Assembly (NCBI GenBank): GCA_030674185.1 | Contig: JAPXFY010000016.1 | Span: forward strand, 40,139,466 to 40,203,465 | Direction: 5' to 3' | Source: Monoplex corrugatus | Taxonomy: Eukaryota > Mollusca > Gastropoda > Littorinimorpha > Ranellidae | Length of the DNA: 64,000 nt | Shown: piece after piece, positions 23,301 to 31,129 of the stretch | Position numbering within the stretch: the first letter of the stretch is position 1 | How the letters are laid out: each line of letters starts with the position of its first letter | The notes under the pieces: model-generated | The model's input: the letters and a program-made list of their open reading frames with translations, nothing else | The model's database searches: none | What the model was told of the DNA's origin: nothing | Position numbers and translations under genes: made by a program

Positions 23301-26300
23301 TAACCCTGTGGGTAATACTCTTGTGTCTTGGCCGGTGTGAGAACTGCATGCTTTGTCATCTTCTGCTTAATTTGAGGAGCCATGGGAGACAGTGCAGATT
23401 TCGAAATCTTTCTGGTCACGAGATGAATGTTTTGGGAAAATGCTTATGATTGTGATATGATGTTGGCACTTTCGAATTAGATGGATGTATGAGGGGAATG
23501 TTCATGGTCGTAATGTTGACACTTTCAAATTGGATGGACAGGGGGAAAATGTTAATGGTTATAATGTTGACACTTTCAGATCAGAGGGATGTTTGGGAAA
23601 GTATTCATGGTCATAATGTTGACCCATTTAAATCAAATGGATGTTTGGGGACAATGTTCATGGTCATAATGTTGACACTTTCAAATTAAAGGGATGTTTG
23701 GAGAAAATGTTCATTGTTATAATATTGGCACTGCCAGGTAGACAAAAGGAACAGTTTTTATGAACTGTTCATTGTTGTATAGTCAGCACAAGCAGTATGT
23801 TAATGGTTATACTGTTGGCTGTCTCAGGTGTACAAGAAACAAGTTTGGATAAAATGTTCCCTGCTACAGAAGAAGAATTCTCACAGTTTAAAGAAACCTT
23901 GAAATCCAAAATCACATTTTTCGAGGTAAGTTTTATGTACAGCTTAGTTAGTCGTTCATTTACCAAACTGATCCTCAAAACTGACTTTATTGTTCTAAGG
24001 TATCAAACAAGAATTTTTCTTGGTAGTCGTTCAGTATGTGTGGCAGTCTTGTGATGGTCAAAAATGATACTCCTCTTCACACACTTTACTCACCTTCTCA
24101 ACTGCTTGATGGATTTTGTGACTTCTATTTTTTGTGTGTAAAGTTTGACTTTGGTAACCAGTCTTGTCTTTCAGTATTTGATATTCTTTCAAAATGTACA
24201 TCTTTTCAACTGGTCTCAGATAGCATGAATAGATAATGTCTTGATCCTATCTTTATGCCTTTCTTGCGTGAATGCTTGGATGAAATCCTTCCATTGTTGA
24301 CAATTTTGCAGATGATTTTCCATCAGGTTTCTTGCCAACGCTGTTCAAGAATACTGTTTTAAGCCACTTGAATCTAACCTTGATTGCAACAAAATGAAAA
24401 ACTTTTACTGGGAATCACACTTGGCATTTTTCTTGAAAGTCATTGAGAAAATTGTTTTGCAACAACTGTATGCTTACCTGACAGCCATCAATTTGTTTTG
24501 CTCTTCCAAATCTGCCTACCACCCATACCACAATACTGAGTTGACTTCCTTCAGAGTAGCAAATGATATTCTGCTTGCTTTAGCTAGGGGTAATGTGTCT
24601 GTTTTAACTCTCCTTGATTTATCTGTTGCATTAGATACTTTAGACCATGGCATTCATTTTTCCATACAGATCAGAAAATATTTGCTGCATGTCAGGTTCA
24701 GTTCATGCATGATTCAAATCTTACCACAGTGACAGAAAACAAATAATTATGTCAGTGATCTGCAGTCTTGTCTGTAGAACTTTGAAATGTTATCTCTTAA
24801 ACAGCATTATTATAAACTAGTATTAGTCTCGATTCTTGCAAGTCAGCATCATTGTATGTGCACGTCCTTATGTAGGTGTTTGTCTGTTTATGTGTGTTGT
24901 ACGTATCTGCTTATCTTTCTCTCTGTGTTAGTGTATACATTAGTTCATGTAGAACAGTTACATGTGTACAGTATTGTTTTTGCTTTTGTTCAGTGGTATA
25001 TTATGGTTATTGTTGACTTCACATCTTTATTATGTAATTTTTTTCAGAAAATTGTACTGGAATGTAGCTCAAGATACAACTCTTCTTTTTCTTCTCTTTG
25101 TTGACTGTGTCTTTGTAAACTCACAGATTATAACAGAAAGAGAAGGGATTGTATAGCAGAAAAGGAAGATGAGTTCTTCAGATTCATGAGTAGCAGCAAC
25201 TTTTTGAAGTCCTTCAGCCCAGTGCCTATCTCTGAGACAGCCAGAATGGTTTTGCTGCCAGGTGCCAGTGCCCATGTTTGTGTAATACATGGTTAACTTC
25301 TGATCGTATCAGTTTGTAAAAGAACTCCCACCCTCTCTGTCTTTTTCCAATTCTTGTAAAAAAAAAATTTTTTAAAAGGGAAAAGGGGGGGGCAAAGCCC
25401 CACAAAAAAACGCTTTTAATACCTAGCAGATGTTGAGAGAATGATGGTTTGAGATGTTCTTTAAGATTGTTTGGAAATCAGGGAAAAAAAGAAGGCTATG
25501 TGTCTTATGATCTGTGATGTGTTTTTTTTTCTGCAGGAAAGTCCACACTATTCAGGATTTGTATCAAAGTTAATCTACGACCTGTCAGTAGGCTGTAAGT
25601 ACCAGTCATTGATTTTTGCTTTTTTTACAGTAAGAAAACTTAAACCTTTGGTTTTAGTCTTGTTATGGATCTTAGTATTCATGATGTTAAAAACCTAAGT
25701 TTTGTTAAGTAATCATCAGTGTCCCATGTAAAGAATAGCCAGGTAAGTGGGTTGATTAATTCCTTGGATAAAGCCATGGACTCCAGATCTGATATATCGG
25801 TTCAGTCTCAGCTTGCAACATTAAAAACTGGCCTGTTCATTGCCCATCTTACTGTTTCCATCATTCTGATGGTGCCAGCATAAGTTTTCATAGCCTCCAA
25901 CCCCCCACTTCCCCATTTCAAGGCCTTGCCAATATCTAGGGTGTTGCACAACTTAAGGATTGTGCCAGGTAAGTTGCTGGCAGATTGGATGGAGCACATG
26001 TGGAATTGACAGAGTGCCATGAATCTTTTTTGAATAAACTCCATATTCCTGTGTGTGTGTACATGTGAGTACATGTGCATGTTACCCAAAGTGACAAAAT
26101 CCTTGTATAAAAAATTAATAAAAGTATCCTGTGTAATGTGGCTGTACAAGGAAAAAGATGGTTGAAGTTTGTATAGATGCTTAAACATACTATCATTGAT
26201 GATGATGTTGTTGTGTACAGTGGGGGTGGAGGAAGTGAAGAAATTGGGCATCATCATCAACTCTGTCTACCATGAAAAGGACAGACAGAAAAAGGTGAGC

Positions 26301-27598
26301 TGCATGTCTCTTTGTTTGTCTTCTCACAGGCTTGTATGCTTGTATTGTTATGATTACTGAATGCAGTCTTGATTATAACCATAATTTGGTCATATACTCC
26401 ATATTTTTTGTATTAAATCCGTTGCTGAGGAATGCATGGTATGGGAAAGGTCAGGCTTCTCAGCATGCTTGAGGACTTAGGGAGTTAAGGTTGTGAAATC
26501 ATCCAGTCAAAGCTGAGGACTGGTGGAAAATGGAAAGTCAGGAGGCAGTGGGTGCAGCAAAGGAAACCCTCATGTTCAGAGGAATAATAGGGCACACACA
26601 AAGCAGTAAGCAGGGACTGGGATCAACAAAAATGGAATAATGGTCAATGGCCAATGGAAAAGCAGAGAAAGATCAGCTGAGGTGAATAAGGATTTATATT
26701 TATGCTTTGTTGATTATACCAAGGCTTTTGATTGGGTAAGACACAAAGAATTGACCAACCAACTAGAAGGGCTCACTGGTGATGGAAAAGGTCTAAAAAT
26801 AAGGAACAAACAGCAGCAGTGAGAAAAGAAAATGATTCAAGCTCTTTCCAAAATATCAAAAGAGAGGTTAGCCAGGGATGTATTCTGTCAACAGAGCAGT
26901 TGAAGTCAATGGAGACTGTGCAGCAAATCAGTTTACATGGGACTGGGTATATTGGAAGGTGGGAGAAAAGAATGGATTGGAGAATGGATGAGAAAAACCC
27001 AGTGTATGGGCATGCAAGATGCTTGCTGTGTCAAACCTACATTAATTGTATTGTTCTTTAAGAGTTTGTCTTGTTTGTTATTGTCACTTTGTATGAAAAT
27101 GGTCATGATTTTGACTGCCACAAATGTGTGTTTTTAGGCTGTCAGATAGCCCCTGATTACATATATTTTGACCTAGCAGTACCTAATTTTTATTTTATCC
27201 TGTTATGGCTGCTGTCAACTTTCCTAAATATAATCATGGTTTTGACTTGGAAAAAATGTGTGTTTTTAGGCTGGCAGATTGCACAGATTTTGACCTAGCA
27301 TTTAAAAATTTTGCTAGGGAGCATATCCCACCCCCCAAGACAACCCTGCATTCATCCTGACCAGTTCTTATGCCTGCAGCAGCAGTGTGTAATGTCAGTC
27401 AGTGTCATGATGTGATATTAAAAGTCATGATGTGAAAAATTAACTGCAGTGGTCAGCTTAAACTGTTCACAGGAATTGGACAAGAAGAAGAAGAAGAAAT
27501 CAAAAGCCACCATCAAGAAAGTCCGGGACGATGACTTCGACATCATCGGTGACGCAACTGGAGGGGGTGCATATTACGAAGATGATGATTTTATATAG
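8686..27598 (+). CDS. EIF3J: eukaryotic translation initiation factor 3 subunit J (eIF3j)
   Basis: eIF3j is a loosely bound eIF3 subunit that sits near the decoding centre of the 40S ribosome and helps scanning, start selection and subunit recycling in the cytoplasm (family knowledge). Nine coding exons join in frame to 243 codons: 8686-8707, 8797-8882, 10268-10325, 11784-11890, 20154-20256, 23828-23925, 25537-25594, 26221-26294, 27473-27598. All have GT donors and AG acceptors. Diagnostic pieces are the acidic N-terminus with W-D-A-D-D-F (residues 7-12), the KWAGEDEEENVKDNWEDEDE block (about 25-45), a Lys/Glu-rich coiled coil (about 66-91), the ERLAEKIRIQKIQEHDSLNI block (about 102-121), TEEEFSQFKETLKSKI, and a lysine run before the acidic tail YYEDDDFI, comparable to YEDFM in vertebrates. 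Human eIF3j is 258 residues, so this looks complete. No stop or frameshift is present. The start is the only ATG giving the conserved N-terminus. Confidence 0.95.
8797..8882 (+). CDS. EIF3J: EIF3J coding exon 2
   Basis: Acceptor TTTCAG, donor GTGAGG. Completes Asp8 and runs to residue 36 (ADDFEPELPSRP, then DDKWAGEDEEENVK). Ends in phase 0. Confidence 0.93.
8883..10267 (+). other. EIF3J intron 2
   Basis: AT-rich intron. It holds a short AT run near 9640, a GA-rich stretch (9880-9950) and a poly-A tract at about 9998-10022. No nested gene or recognised repeat. Confidence 0.7.
10268..10325 (+). CDS. EIF3J: EIF3J coding exon 3
   Basis: Acceptor TTTGTAG, donor GTAGGG. Encodes DNWEDEDEEEVAKPETAQS, the acidic DNW block that follows VK in all eIF3j proteins, plus one base of the next codon. 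Confidence 0.93.
10326..11424 (+). other. EIF3J intron 3, 5' part
   Basis: Ordinary AT-rich intron sequence with one poly-C tract of ~18 bases near 11251-11268. I recognise no insertion in it. Confidence 0.6.
11425..11783 (+). repeat. degenerate tandem copies of the exon 4 acceptor
   Basis: Five or so copies of a unit of roughly 60-110 bases. A typical copy reads TGTTCTTATTTTCATATGTG followed by TATAATCCCAAACACACTAG and AGGTTACTA. The last copy runs into the real acceptor and exon start (GTGTGTGCAG, then AGTCCCAAGCATACCAGAGG). Copies near 11512, 11620, 11680 and 11735 keep the TCCCAAGCATA/ACACAC-AGAGG part of the exon, and two keep an AG acceptor. Confidence 0.75.
11784..11890 (+). CDS. EIF3J: EIF3J coding exon 4
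   Basis: Acceptor TGTGTGCAG, donor GTGAGT. Encodes residues 56-91, starting ESQAYQRPKKKPLAERLAEK and ending in a Lys/Glu-rich helix. The acceptor and first ~20 exon bases are duplicated several times just upstream (11425-11783). Confidence 0.92.
12053..12304. repeat. degenerate ~35-bp tandem array, left part
   Basis: Repeats of the general form GGAAGCTGCAGTTCCCTTGG and AAGGTAGACCT, about seven diverged copies. The array resumes at 15022-15085 on the far side of a 2.7-kb insertion, so it was interrupted by that element. Confidence 0.75.
12996..13160 (-). pseudogene. unassigned transposon ORF, C-terminal domain remnant
   Basis: The frame reads YMFQSSMDRRHPNGSFNWPE, then EEDTAWVSSTDIVTMLDLSK, with a possible acceptor (GATTTCAG) just upstream and a stop at 12996-12998. 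The F-x-W-P-x-x-E-D pattern is shared with the separate remnant at 15826-16089 (FRWPRREDVADLSAQYIF). I take both as a small C-terminal domain of a mobile-element protein, family not identified. Confidence 0.4.
13391..13590. repeat. ~99-bp tandem duplication
   Basis: Two adjacent copies starting GCAATGAAATAAATAGTTCC and containing AAGCTGATATTCAACT and ATGATCCAGAAAAAAATT, about 95% alike by eye. It lies inside the 2.7-kb TIR element. Confidence 0.85.
15022..15085. repeat. degenerate ~35-bp tandem array, right part
   Basis: GAAGCTGCAGTTCCCTGACA followed by GATCCGGAAGCAGCGGTTCC continues the array seen at 12053-12304, displaced by the insertion between them. Confidence 0.7.
16820..16935. repeat. 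(CA)n microsatellite
   Basis: About 100 bases of almost uninterrupted CA dinucleotides on the + strand, with a few GC-containing breaks at the left end. Long cysteine-valine reading frames on the - strand come only from this tract. Confidence 0.95.
17140..17245. repeat. (ATA)n tract with TATATAGCGC motif
   Basis: AATAATAATAATAATAATAA is followed by TTACAATATTTATATAGCGC. This pairing is common at the ends of invertebrate dispersed repeats, so it probably marks the tail of an old repeat copy. Confidence 0.4.
18037..18899 (+). mobile_element. 863-bp hAT-type transposon derivative
   Basis: Begins CAGGGTTCGCACAG and ends CTGTATGAACCCTG, which form inverted repeats with two mismatches in 14. Multiple AGTCCTTAAA-type sub-terminal repeats lie just inside both ends (18055-18160 and 18846-18870), as in hAT elements. 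Inside is an intact 141-codon ORF for the N-terminal part of a hAT-like transposase. The catalytic part is absent, so it is an internal-deletion derivative. I could not see a clean 8-bp target duplication: TGTTTTCA precedes the left end and TTTCATTG follows the right end. Confidence 0.75.
18396..18821 (+). CDS. truncated hAT transposase N-terminus with BED-like finger
   Basis: 141 codons, ATG to TGA with no disruption. The N-terminus MPGKCLFNVVWLEKDEYKEW and the block DIRSMGELALNTHGKGKKHC match the BED-like DNA-binding start of a hAT-like transposase family found in invertebrates and fish, in which the MGExAL-x-x-HxKGKKH pattern is constant. The following serine-rich linker and KAELLWTLKVALDKS correspond to the next conserved stretch (IKAEILWALKVV), after which the frame ends and the DDE/hAT dimerisation region is missing. 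In the full-length family the protein is several hundred residues longer. If expressed it could bind element ends without catalysing movement, but that is inference. Confidence 0.6.
   Translation: MPGKCLFNVVWLEKDEYKEWLQADPSGDRCKVFFCICKKTIDIRSMGELALNTHGKGKKHCDLMKASNPAVRLLNFFTKNSTTSDAITSSSSSSCSSSTNCCAQTQMSVNSLSRNKTEAVKAELLWTLKVALDKSLQLSFL
18900..19869 (+). other. EIF3J intron 4, stretch without a recognised feature
   Basis: Mixed-composition sequence with more CG than most of the window (for example 19050-19120 and 19440-19530). I see no exon, TIR pair or known repeat. Confidence 0.4.
19870..20115 (-). repeat. interspersed repeat (SINE-like), copy 2
   Basis: Shares CATAAGCCATCAGATACTGA, GTCGCTGCGCACTCTGCG and neighbouring blocks with 1375-1640. 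On - the sequence CTAGGGTTCGATCCTG looks like a Pol III B box, which suggests a tRNA-derived SINE. It ends about 40 bases before EIF3J exon 5. Confidence 0.5.
20154..20256 (+). CDS. EIF3J: EIF3J coding exon 5
   Basis: Acceptor TTTTCAG, donor GTAAGA. Encodes residues 92-125, EDKRELTAEERLAEKIRIQK and QEHDSLNIAKGLF. This corresponds to the LTPEEQLADKLRLKKLQEESD region of human eIF3j. Confidence 0.95.
20304..20380. repeat. (TG)n microsatellite
   Basis: About 76 bases of pure TG in EIF3J intron 5, 50 bases after exon 5. Confidence 0.97.
20381..21602 (+). other. EIF3J intron 5, 5' part
   Basis: AT-rich intron with a poly-A tract at about 21217-21230. No nested gene or clear repeat boundary. Confidence 0.5.
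21603..22264. mobile_element. 662-bp TTAA-flanked non-autonomous element
   Basis: The left end reads CTCTTTCACTGCCA and the right end, read inward, CTCTTTTCCCGCCA, with 11 of 14 matching. TTAA is intact on the right (22265-22268) and altered to TGAA on the left (21599-21602). Size, target and the YYCTTT ends fit a piggyBac-type non-autonomous element. There is no coding content. Confidence 0.6.
22305..22505 (+). repeat. diverged copies of the exon 6 boundary, distal block
   Basis: Three or so copies of a ~57-base unit such as AAAATGTTCATTGATGTGAT followed by GTTGGAACTTACAATTATAC. One reads GTGTTGGCGCTTCTGGGTGT, then AAGCAAAATG-like sequence, which resembles the real exon 6 acceptor and exon start. 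Confidence 0.6.
22508..22995 (-). mobile_element. LINE ORF2 C-terminal fragment
   Basis: On -, fragments read CSQEDQAAEHALQRYCL, then GMTGDMANYNSS, QPEET-RVTIFITRCDLTMQ, which resemble the Cys-containing, HLL-type C-terminal region of LINE ORF2 proteins (CPCG...AEHLLQ...C). Stops are present. It divides the exon-6-like repeats into two blocks. Confidence 0.5.
22996..23440 (+). other. EIF3J intron 5, no recognised feature
   Basis: Mixed intron sequence between a LINE fragment and a repeat block. No exon seen. Confidence 0.4.
23445..23827 (+). repeat. tandem copies of the exon 6 acceptor, proximal block
   Basis: Six ~57-base units of the form TGTTTGGGGACAATGTTCAT, GGTCATAATGTTGACACTTT, CAAATTAAAGGGA. 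The last copy becomes the true acceptor and exon 6 start (TACTGTTGGCTGTCTCAG, then GTGTACAAGAAACAAGTTTG and GATAAAATGTTC). About 19 of 24 bases before the AG match the unit, and the match continues into the exon. Confidence 0.75.
23828..23925 (+). CDS. EIF3J: EIF3J coding exon 6
   Basis: Acceptor CTGTCTCAG, donor GTAAGT. Encodes residues 126-158 (GVQETSLDKMFPATEEEF, then KETLKSKITFFE), which matches the DDFTEFGKLLKDKIT region of vertebrates. Copies of the acceptor and exon start are scattered through the preceding 1.5 kb. Confidence 0.94.
24040..24735 (+). mobile_element. L2/CR1-type LINE reverse transcriptase fragment
   Basis: The frame at 24394-24732 reads LAFFLKVIEKIVLQQLYAYL, then FCSSKSAYHPYHNTELTSFR and NVSVLTLLDLSVALDTLDHG. 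These are reverse transcriptase motifs (FLSKVLEKVVLxQL, QSAYRPxHSTET, DLSAAFDTIDH) of the L2/CR1 group. Weaker matches extend upstream to about 24040 (LDPIFMPFLRECL). The catalytic YxDD region is missing. Confidence 0.75.
25330..25415. other. homopolymer-rich stretch
   Basis: Runs of A, T, A, G, C and A follow each other (TTGTAAAAAAAAAATTTTTT, AAAAGGGAAAAGGGGGGGG, then CCCCACAAAAAAACG). This is unlike the neighbouring intron and may be an assembly or consensus error. Confidence 0.5.
25537..25594 (+). CDS. EIF3J: EIF3J coding exon 7
   Basis: Acceptor TTTTCTGCAG, donor GTAAGT. Encodes ESPHYSGFVSKLIYDLSVG, equivalent to the KSLYYASFLEVLVRDVCIS segment, ending after the first base of codon 178. 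Confidence 0.94.
25740..26010 (+). repeat. tRNA-derived SINE, copy 1
   Basis: The head GGATAAAGCCATGGACTCCA, then GATCTGATATATCGGTTCAG, TCTC resembles a tRNA (A-box-like, anticodon region, and GGTTCAGTCTC as B box). The body contains CTTACTGTTTCCATCATTCT, CCCCATTTCAAGGCCTTGCC and GCTGGCAGATTGGATGGAGC. Reverse-complement copies with the same order are at 45285-45545 and 57885-58150. Confidence 0.75.
26221..26294 (+). CDS. EIF3J: EIF3J coding exon 8
   Basis: Acceptor GTGTACAG, donor GTGAGC. Encodes residues 178-202 (LGVEEVKKLGIIINSVYHEK then DRQKK), equivalent to the DDLKKITNSLTVLCSEKQKQ segment. Confidence 0.94.
26640..26910 (+). mobile_element. RTE-type LINE reverse transcriptase fragment
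   Basis: Reads SAEVNKDLYLCFVDYTKAFD, WVRHKELTNQLEGLTGDGKG, then after a shift NDSSSFQNIKREVSQGCILS. These are the VDYTKAFD (motif A) and RQGC-like blocks of the RTE clade. Truncated, in EIF3J intron 8. Confidence 0.75.
27098..27305. repeat. dispersed direct repeat, two copies
   Basis: GGTCATGATTTTGACTGCC with AATGTGTGTTTTTAGGCTGT recurs ~134 bases later as ATCATGGTTTTGACTTGG with AATGTGTGTTTTTAGGCTGG, each followed by a TTTTGACCTAGCA block. Confidence 0.75.
27473..27598 (+). CDS. EIF3J: EIF3J coding exon 9 (terminal)
   Basis: Acceptor GTTCACAG. Encodes ELDKKKKKKSKATIKKV, then DDDFDIIGDATGGGAYYEDD and DFI, with TAG at 27596-27598. The lysine run and the acidic aromatic tail are hallmarks of the eIF3j C-terminus. 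Confidence 0.95.
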   Translation, partial: ELDKKKKKKSKATIKKVRDDDFDIIGDATGGGAYYEDDDFI

Positions 27599-27854
27599 CG
27601 TTGTCTGCTGAACAGCCTTCCCTTTCCCGTCCCTTCCCCTCCCTTTTTGCCTCAGTACAGAATTCTTTTTTGACCGCAAATACCATCTTGCCTTTTTTCT
27701 GCCGCTGTCCAGCCATAGAATGGAATGGTTTGACTGTTTAGTCAGTGTTGTTTATGAAGGCTTGGTTTCCGCAGCTGTAAGTGTACCAGTGAGCATATGC
27801 CCTTTGTTAACAGTATAGAAGCAGTTTTAAAATCAACATTGCCCCATAACTCTT

Positions 27855-28010
27855 AAGGTTAAAGTGGATTGAGGTGGTAGACACTAAGCATTGCTTGGAG
27901 CCAGCATTTTGAGGATGTGCTCATCTCCTTTTCCTTGTTGCTTTACCTTTCTCGATCCTGAACAGCCGGGTACCCAGCCATTCATAGCTCGGTTGACTGG
28001 AGGCCTCACA
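27855..28010 (+). repeat. interspersed repeat family B, copy 1
   Basis: Blocks AAGTGGATTGAGGTGGTAGA, AGCCAGCATTTTGAGG, CATCTCCTTTTCC and ATCCTGAACAGCCGGGTACC recur in the same order at 35395-35570 and, inverted and partial, at 55790-55920. A piece also lies at 47565-47625. Confidence 0.6.
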
Positions 28011-28909
28011 CACAAAAGTCCACAGAGAGTTCATTTAGTATGTACTATTATTACTAAACAGCTTAAATAGACTGTGATTGATTTTTAAGCAGTCTGTGAC
28101 CATTTAGGAGCAGCATAAAGGGACAGGCTTTTGTCAGCTTTGTGATACAAACATTGGTAAAGGTTGTTGTGTTGATGTTTGTTGAGATTGACTGAAGTTC
28201 CTCACACAGTCTTCTTACTGTTGGTGTGAATGCTCAGTAGAAACTTCTCTGATTGTGAAGTTGGGAAGTCTGCAGGTATTTATATAACCTTGATGAAGAC
28301 CGTGTTGAATCTGTTCTGGTCTTCAGCAGATCAGATCAGTTGGGTGTTACAGGTAATTTTTTTTTCTCTTGCTTGCTCCGACTCTCTTCTTTCTCTGCCT
28401 GTTCTCATATTCTGGTGCTCAGCTCAGATGGTTCTTCGTTATTTATACTTTGTTTTGTCTCTGAAATCTTTTATGGGCGGTGTGTGTATATGTGTGTGTG
28501 TGTGTATGTGTCAAGTCTTTGTGGCTTTACAGGCAAATTCCTTGAAAGATTATGCAATATTTTTTTGTTTAAAGCAAGCACTTTCTGAGAAAGAAGTTTC
28601 CTCTGCTGTAAAGAGGGAATAGTTCAGATTAATTCAGGTTACCTCTGTGTACATGCGCTTTTGGACGTTATCTGTTGGCAAGAATTTTTCTTGTGTAGCT
28701 CATTGGGAAGTCGACTAGTTGCCAAGAATGTGGAAAGTGGAGTAAAGTCCCCCCCCCTTTTGCTATTTTAATTGAACTCTTGCTGTTGAACACATTGGAA
28801 AAGTGTTAACTCCAAAGTCAGTTTATCACTGGAAGCAGAGAAAATTTCACAGGTGCAACAAAAGCAAACCACTATCAGCATGACAAAGACAAATGATAGT
28901 AGTAGTATT

Positions 28910-29330
28910 GTTTGGATGTTGGTGGTATTGTTAGTTGTATGGTTTGGGTGGTGGTTGTGCAGTTTGGGGTACTGTGATATCATCTGGAGGTTAGTGTTGC
29001 TGTTTGGGGTGTTAGTGATATTTGGGGGTTTTTGATAGAGGTGTTGTTTGGAAGTTAGTAGTATGTGATTGGGGTGTTAGTGGTATTGTTTGGGAGTTGT
29101 ATAGTTTGGAGGCAACTGTTTGTGGTTTGGTTAAGGCATTAATGTTAGCGGCATGATTTGGGTGTTTGTGGTATGGCTTGGGTGTTATTGAAATGGTGTG
29201 GTTCAAGTGCTGGTGATATTGTTTGATGGTTAGTGCTATTGTCTGGAGGTTATTGTTAGTGATCTGGTTTAGGCGTTAGTGATATGTTTTAGGGGCTATT
29301 GTAAGTGATGTGATTTGAGTGTTCCTAATA
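28910..29330. repeat. GT-rich degenerate repeat
   Basis: Some 25 diverged copies of a short unit like GTTAGTGGTATTGTTTGGGT. The G-runs are strand-biased. No coding potential. Confidence 0.7.
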
Positions 29331-30817
29331 GTAGCAAGGTAAGGGTGTCAGTGTAGGATTGGGTGGTAATAGTAAATGGTATTGTTTGAGCAAAGCAAAC
29401 AAGTTTATTGTCTTTGATTGCTTCAGAAAGATTGTTATAATATTTTGCATATTCTCCAGACTGCTAAAATCATGCATGGTCGAGTTGAAAGATGCGTGTT
29501 GTCAGATACACATCTGCATTTGAGAGAATGCTGGTTCTGCTTTTTCTGTATCACCCTAAAGAATCGCATGTTTTTAGTATTATTGTATCTGTGAATGGTA
29601 TATTTCACAAAATGCTGCAGTCTTGTCAACTGTAAAGGCAGGAATGGATGTATTACATATACAACGCACACATCCCTTCAGATATTTTTTGTTTGTGACT
29701 GTTGTTGAGATTACACTGTTCCTAGTTTTAGCTGACTTATGTCTGTATAAAAGTTTCTTTTTTTCATTTACTTTTCAAAGTGATTAGATCTATTAAGAAT
29801 ATGTGGCTTTTGCCAAGATATTGATTTTTCCTTGGAGTTTGTCATGCTAGGGGACTTCTATATGGTTTAGATTAGGGGAAAGGGCATTTAATTTTAAAAA
29901 GGGAGAGTTTATTTTCTCATTCCTCCACCAAAAAATATTTTAGTTAAGAAACACAACATACAAAGGAATTAAACTTGACAGTAAAATCCAGTGTTTTTGT
30001 AGAAATTCAGTCTGCTAGTACGAAAATTCAGTCTGCTAGAGGACATCATGTGCAGCGGCCAACACTGTTCCCGGTGATGCCGACAGGTGAGACAGGTGAG
30101 AGTACGAAAATGTGAACCAAGAGAAAATGAATCATATTTCTGGTTTAAAGGCTAATGACAAAAAGTCCAAAACATCTTATGAATTATTTTTGAGGGAATG
30201 GAGTAATGGTGTACTTGTTGAAGGTTTTCACCCTTTTTTTTTGTGATAAGGCCTCTTGTTGTGAGGTTATCAGCTGACTTGTTAGCAAACTGATGTGCCA
30301 CTGGTTTTCATTTGGTTTTTATTTTTTATATTTTTGTGTGTGTTGGTGATAAAGAATATGGAGCTGTCTGATTGTGATGGATGACACTGGCCAGTTGTAG
30401 GCTACTCAGTACAGAGCCATTTATTCACTTCAACCTTCTGTCATTGCTGAACTCTGGCAAATTGAGGTTTTATCCAGTCTTTTTCGGTTCTGTTTTTATC
30501 GGTACTCCCCCCTTCCCCCATTACTTTGTGTTACATTAAACATTAGTGATGATGATTTTCATTCTCATGCAGCAATATTTGTGTTGAGTTTCGGAATATG
30601 AGGCAAGGACTGTCTGTGTCACTGTCAGTAATGAAATTTTAAGAGCTAGCTGTTTCTCTGATCTGGTCTCAGGCCTTTGCCATGATTATTTGTGGAATAT
30701 GTACTCTTGTCCACCTGTGTCATTAGATTCTGTCTTCCTGAATCTCTGGTGGTTTGATTTGGTTTGTGGACAGCAACTTACTATCTGTGTATGTCATCTA
30801 CTTTCTTTGTCTCTTAA

Positions 30818-31129
30818 CTCTTAGCTGTTCACAAAGTCAGTAACCGCCCTGCTGAAGAATGTGCCGATCCGTTTGTAGTGGTTGAGATCGCCCGACCTTT
30901 TCCGGCACATGTGTGGGGAATTTCCATCACTACTGGCCTTGCTGTCTTATCGCGCATGTGGTTAGAATCTTGGTCAGCCTCGCGCTGAATGTTCTAAAAA
31001 TAGTACGAGCATTCTGGGATGCAAGGAACTTTCCATTCACTACTGAAAGACTTTGTACTGACGCTGTGCTACATTCGAATGCGAATACTAGGAGCTAGCT
31101 TTACATCTAGCAGTGCAAATGCAAAAGGG
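30818..31129. mobile_element. 312-bp TTAA-flanked element, possible
   Basis: TTAA lies at 30814-30817 and 31130-31133. The ends, CTCTTAGCTG and (inward) CCCTTTTGCA, are weakly inverted. Internal CG content (ATCGCCCGACC, TTATCGCGCATG) differs from the flanks. Size and target suggest another piggyBac-type non-autonomous copy. Confidence 0.4.

Noticed and set aside
28230..28622. 130-codon + strand ORF after EIF3J
   Set aside because: Low-complexity, GT-rich in part, no domain; lies in the likely 3' UTR.
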